Positions 6,350 to 7,465 of a DNA stretch of 7,465 bases are shown in pieces. The stretch's first letter is position 1, and each line of letters begins with the position of its first letter. The position numbers were made by a program, and so were the translations under genes. Below the pieces are notes generated by a model, which saw only the letters and a program-made list of their open reading frames with translations, was not told the origin of the DNA and did no database searches. Source of the stretch: Thermoflexibacter sp. (GTDB lineage Bacteria; Bacteroidota; Bacteroidia; Cytophagales; Thermoflexibacteraceae); NCBI GenBank assembly GCA_025455345.1, contig JALOMS010000217.1, positions 1-7,465 on the forward strand, in the 5' to 3' direction.

Positions 6350-7111
6350 ATGAAACTGATATTTCTGTATTTGATTGTAGTAGTAATGCTGTTTTCCTGC
6401 AAAAAAACAGAAGTAAATAACACCGTAAACTCTGTACAAGAAATCATAGATGATATGAGTCTGCCACATGAAGGCAAACCAAGCGGAGTGCCATCTTCCT
6501 ATGATTGGGCGGCAAAGCCACGTATAGGCATGGGCAATGACCCAGCTAATTTTACTGCCTTTATCGCTTGGGGACAACTTTATGAGGCGGAAGAGAAAAA
6601 TCCTGCAAGTAATACGCGCGTGGAGATTAGAAATATTAAAGCCTATTATCTAAATAAGAAAGACAAAAAATGGTATATTTTACAGCAATCGACCAAAGTA
6701 GAAGGCGCATTCTACACCGAAGATTTTGTAGATAATATTAACAAGCCAAGTGACGCAAGGGAAGAAAACGGCAGTATTTCTGTTACCGCAGGTCAGGGTT
6801 ATAACTACCATTTTTGGACTCCTTTTCGCTCTAAAATTATTAAAGAAGATATTGGTGGAATTTTTACCACAGTGCAAGCACGGCTCATCGTAGGTAACAA
6901 CTCCAAGCCTGACGACAGAGCAAGTGCCAGATATTTATTGAGCATGGGGGCGGACTATTGGGCAAAACTCGACTCGCAGTGGGATTATTTCAAGACCAAT
7001 GGAGATGTAGGTATTGGCAGGTTCAAGTATGTGCGCTCTGAATGGCGCGCTTTCAATATGAGTACGCTTTCTGCCACCGAATTAAGAAACAATCCCCCCC
7101 CTTTAGAATAA
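6350..7111 (+). CDS. Lipoprotein of unknown function
   Basis: A 253-residue protein with a lipoprotein signal peptide: MKLIFLYLIVVVMLFSC, lipobox LFSC, acylated cysteine at 17, then KK. It is therefore predicted to be anchored in the inner or outer membrane. The mature part is rich in aromatic and polar residues, with a tryptophan-rich beta pattern (YDWAAKPRIG, FTAFIAWGQLYEAEE, YHFWTPFRSK, ADYWAKLDSQWDYFKTNGDV, FKYVRSEWRAFN). It ends in NNPPPLE after a run of eight C in the DNA (7094-7101). I recognise no named domain; the look is that of a secreted beta-sandwich or ligand-binding module, which is an impression and not a family call. The start is fixed by the signal peptide. A cut-off membrane protein gene follows after 37 bases, probably in the same transcript. 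Confidence 0.8.
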   Translation: MKLIFLYLIVVVMLFSCKKTEVNNTVNSVQEIIDDMSLPHEGKPSGVPSSYDWAAKPRIGMGNDPANFTAFIAWGQLYEAEEKNPASNTRVEIRNIKAYYLNKKDKKWYILQQSTKVEGAFYTEDFVDNINKPSDAREENGSISVTAGQGYNYHFWTPFRSKIIKEDIGGIFTTVQARLIVGNNSKPDDRASARYLLSMGADYWAKLDSQWDYFKTNGDVGIGRFKYVRSEWRAFNMSTLSATELRNNPPPLE

Positions 7112-7148
7112 GAAAAGAGAGGTAATTTTTTTTTATTATACATTCTAT

Positions 7149-7465
7149 ATGAGTAAGGAAAGCCATATTTTAAAAAATAAAAATGCACAGACTTTGTGGA
7201 GAGGATTAAAAATAATTCTTCGTTCTCTATTGATTTATATAAGTATAGTATTTGTCCACGAAGGCTATCTAAGGGAGGAATATGAGGAAAGAGCGGCTAT
7301 TATTAGCGTGCAAGCCCAAGACAAAATCAAGACGCAATCTATTGATTCTGTGGCATATTGGGCGATAAAGGCACGCAACGACTTAAAAGTAGAGATTAGA
7401 GAAAAAGGCAATCCGATTAGTCAAAGATTAGCCGAACAGCGCAATCTAAAAAAATATGGCGACCC
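7149..7465 (+). CDS. Partial gene, single-span membrane-anchored protein of unknown function
   Basis: Open from the ATG at 7149 to the window edge (105 codons, no stop). Seen: a basic N-terminus (KNKNAQTLWRGLK), one hydrophobic segment at about 21-36 (IILRSLLIYISIVFVH) that looks like a signal anchor, then a charged, helical region rich in E, R, K and Q (YLREEYEERAAIISVQAQDK, about 40-59), ending in QRNLKKYGD. The positive-inside rule suggests the long part faces the periplasm. No family is recognised. It starts 37 bases after the lipoprotein stop on the same strand, so the two may work together at the envelope; that is inference from spacing only. Confidence 0.65.
   Translation, partial: MSKESHILKNKNAQTLWRGLKIILRSLLIYISIVFVHEGYLREEYEERAAIISVQAQDKIKTQSIDSVAYWAIKARNDLKVEIREKGNPISQRLAEQRNLKKYGD

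Noticed and set aside
6290..6577. 95-codon minus-strand frame at the lipoprotein gene
   Set aside because: It is antisense to a gene with a clear lipoprotein signal and starts within the repeat region.

Overview
The window has two parts that do not belong together. Bases 1 to about 1398 look like animal (eukaryotic) nuclear DNA. Bases about 1399-7465 look like the chromosome of a Bacteroidota bacterium, most likely from Cytophagales. The bacterial call rests on the NusA N-terminus (a Cytophagales-like RPTMIRI segment), a rimP-nusA pair, AT-rich leaders with poor Shine-Dalgarno sites, TAnnTTTG-type promoter motifs and an SLC45-like MFS carrier. No sequence search was possible, so family and lineage calls come from reading the translations.

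Left part (1-1398, minus strand): an uninterrupted 212-codon reading frame (1-636) with no start or stop in the window resembles a metazoan GT61/DUF563-type glycosyltransferase. It begins right after a plausible splice acceptor. A second open stretch (about 1210-1398) could be an upstream exon in a matching phase, separated by about 570-600 bases of AT-richer, stop-filled intron-like DNA.

Junction (about 1398): the nusA gene loses roughly its last 40 codons and runs in frame into the eukaryotic-looking sequence. infB, which commonly follows nusA, is absent. This is either an assembly or library chimera, or a recent insertion between host and bacterial DNA. All complete bacterial genes are open, which favours a chimera, contamination or a very recent event over an old transfer.

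Right part: rimP and nusA run leftward as a tight operon. Between its candidate promoter and the rimP start lies an intrinsic-terminator-like hairpin with a GNRA loop, a candidate attenuator through which NusA could control its own operon. Rightward from an overlapping divergent promoter come an EamA/DMT-type membrane carrier and a small protein whose C-terminal half resembles DNA polymerase III psi (HolD). Next are an SLC45/SUC-like MFS sugar carrier, two 42-base arrays of degenerate heptamers, a lipoprotein of unknown function and a cut-off single-span membrane protein. The points most worth checking are the host-bacterium junction, the rimP leader hairpin, the HolD-like protein and the paired heptamer arrays.
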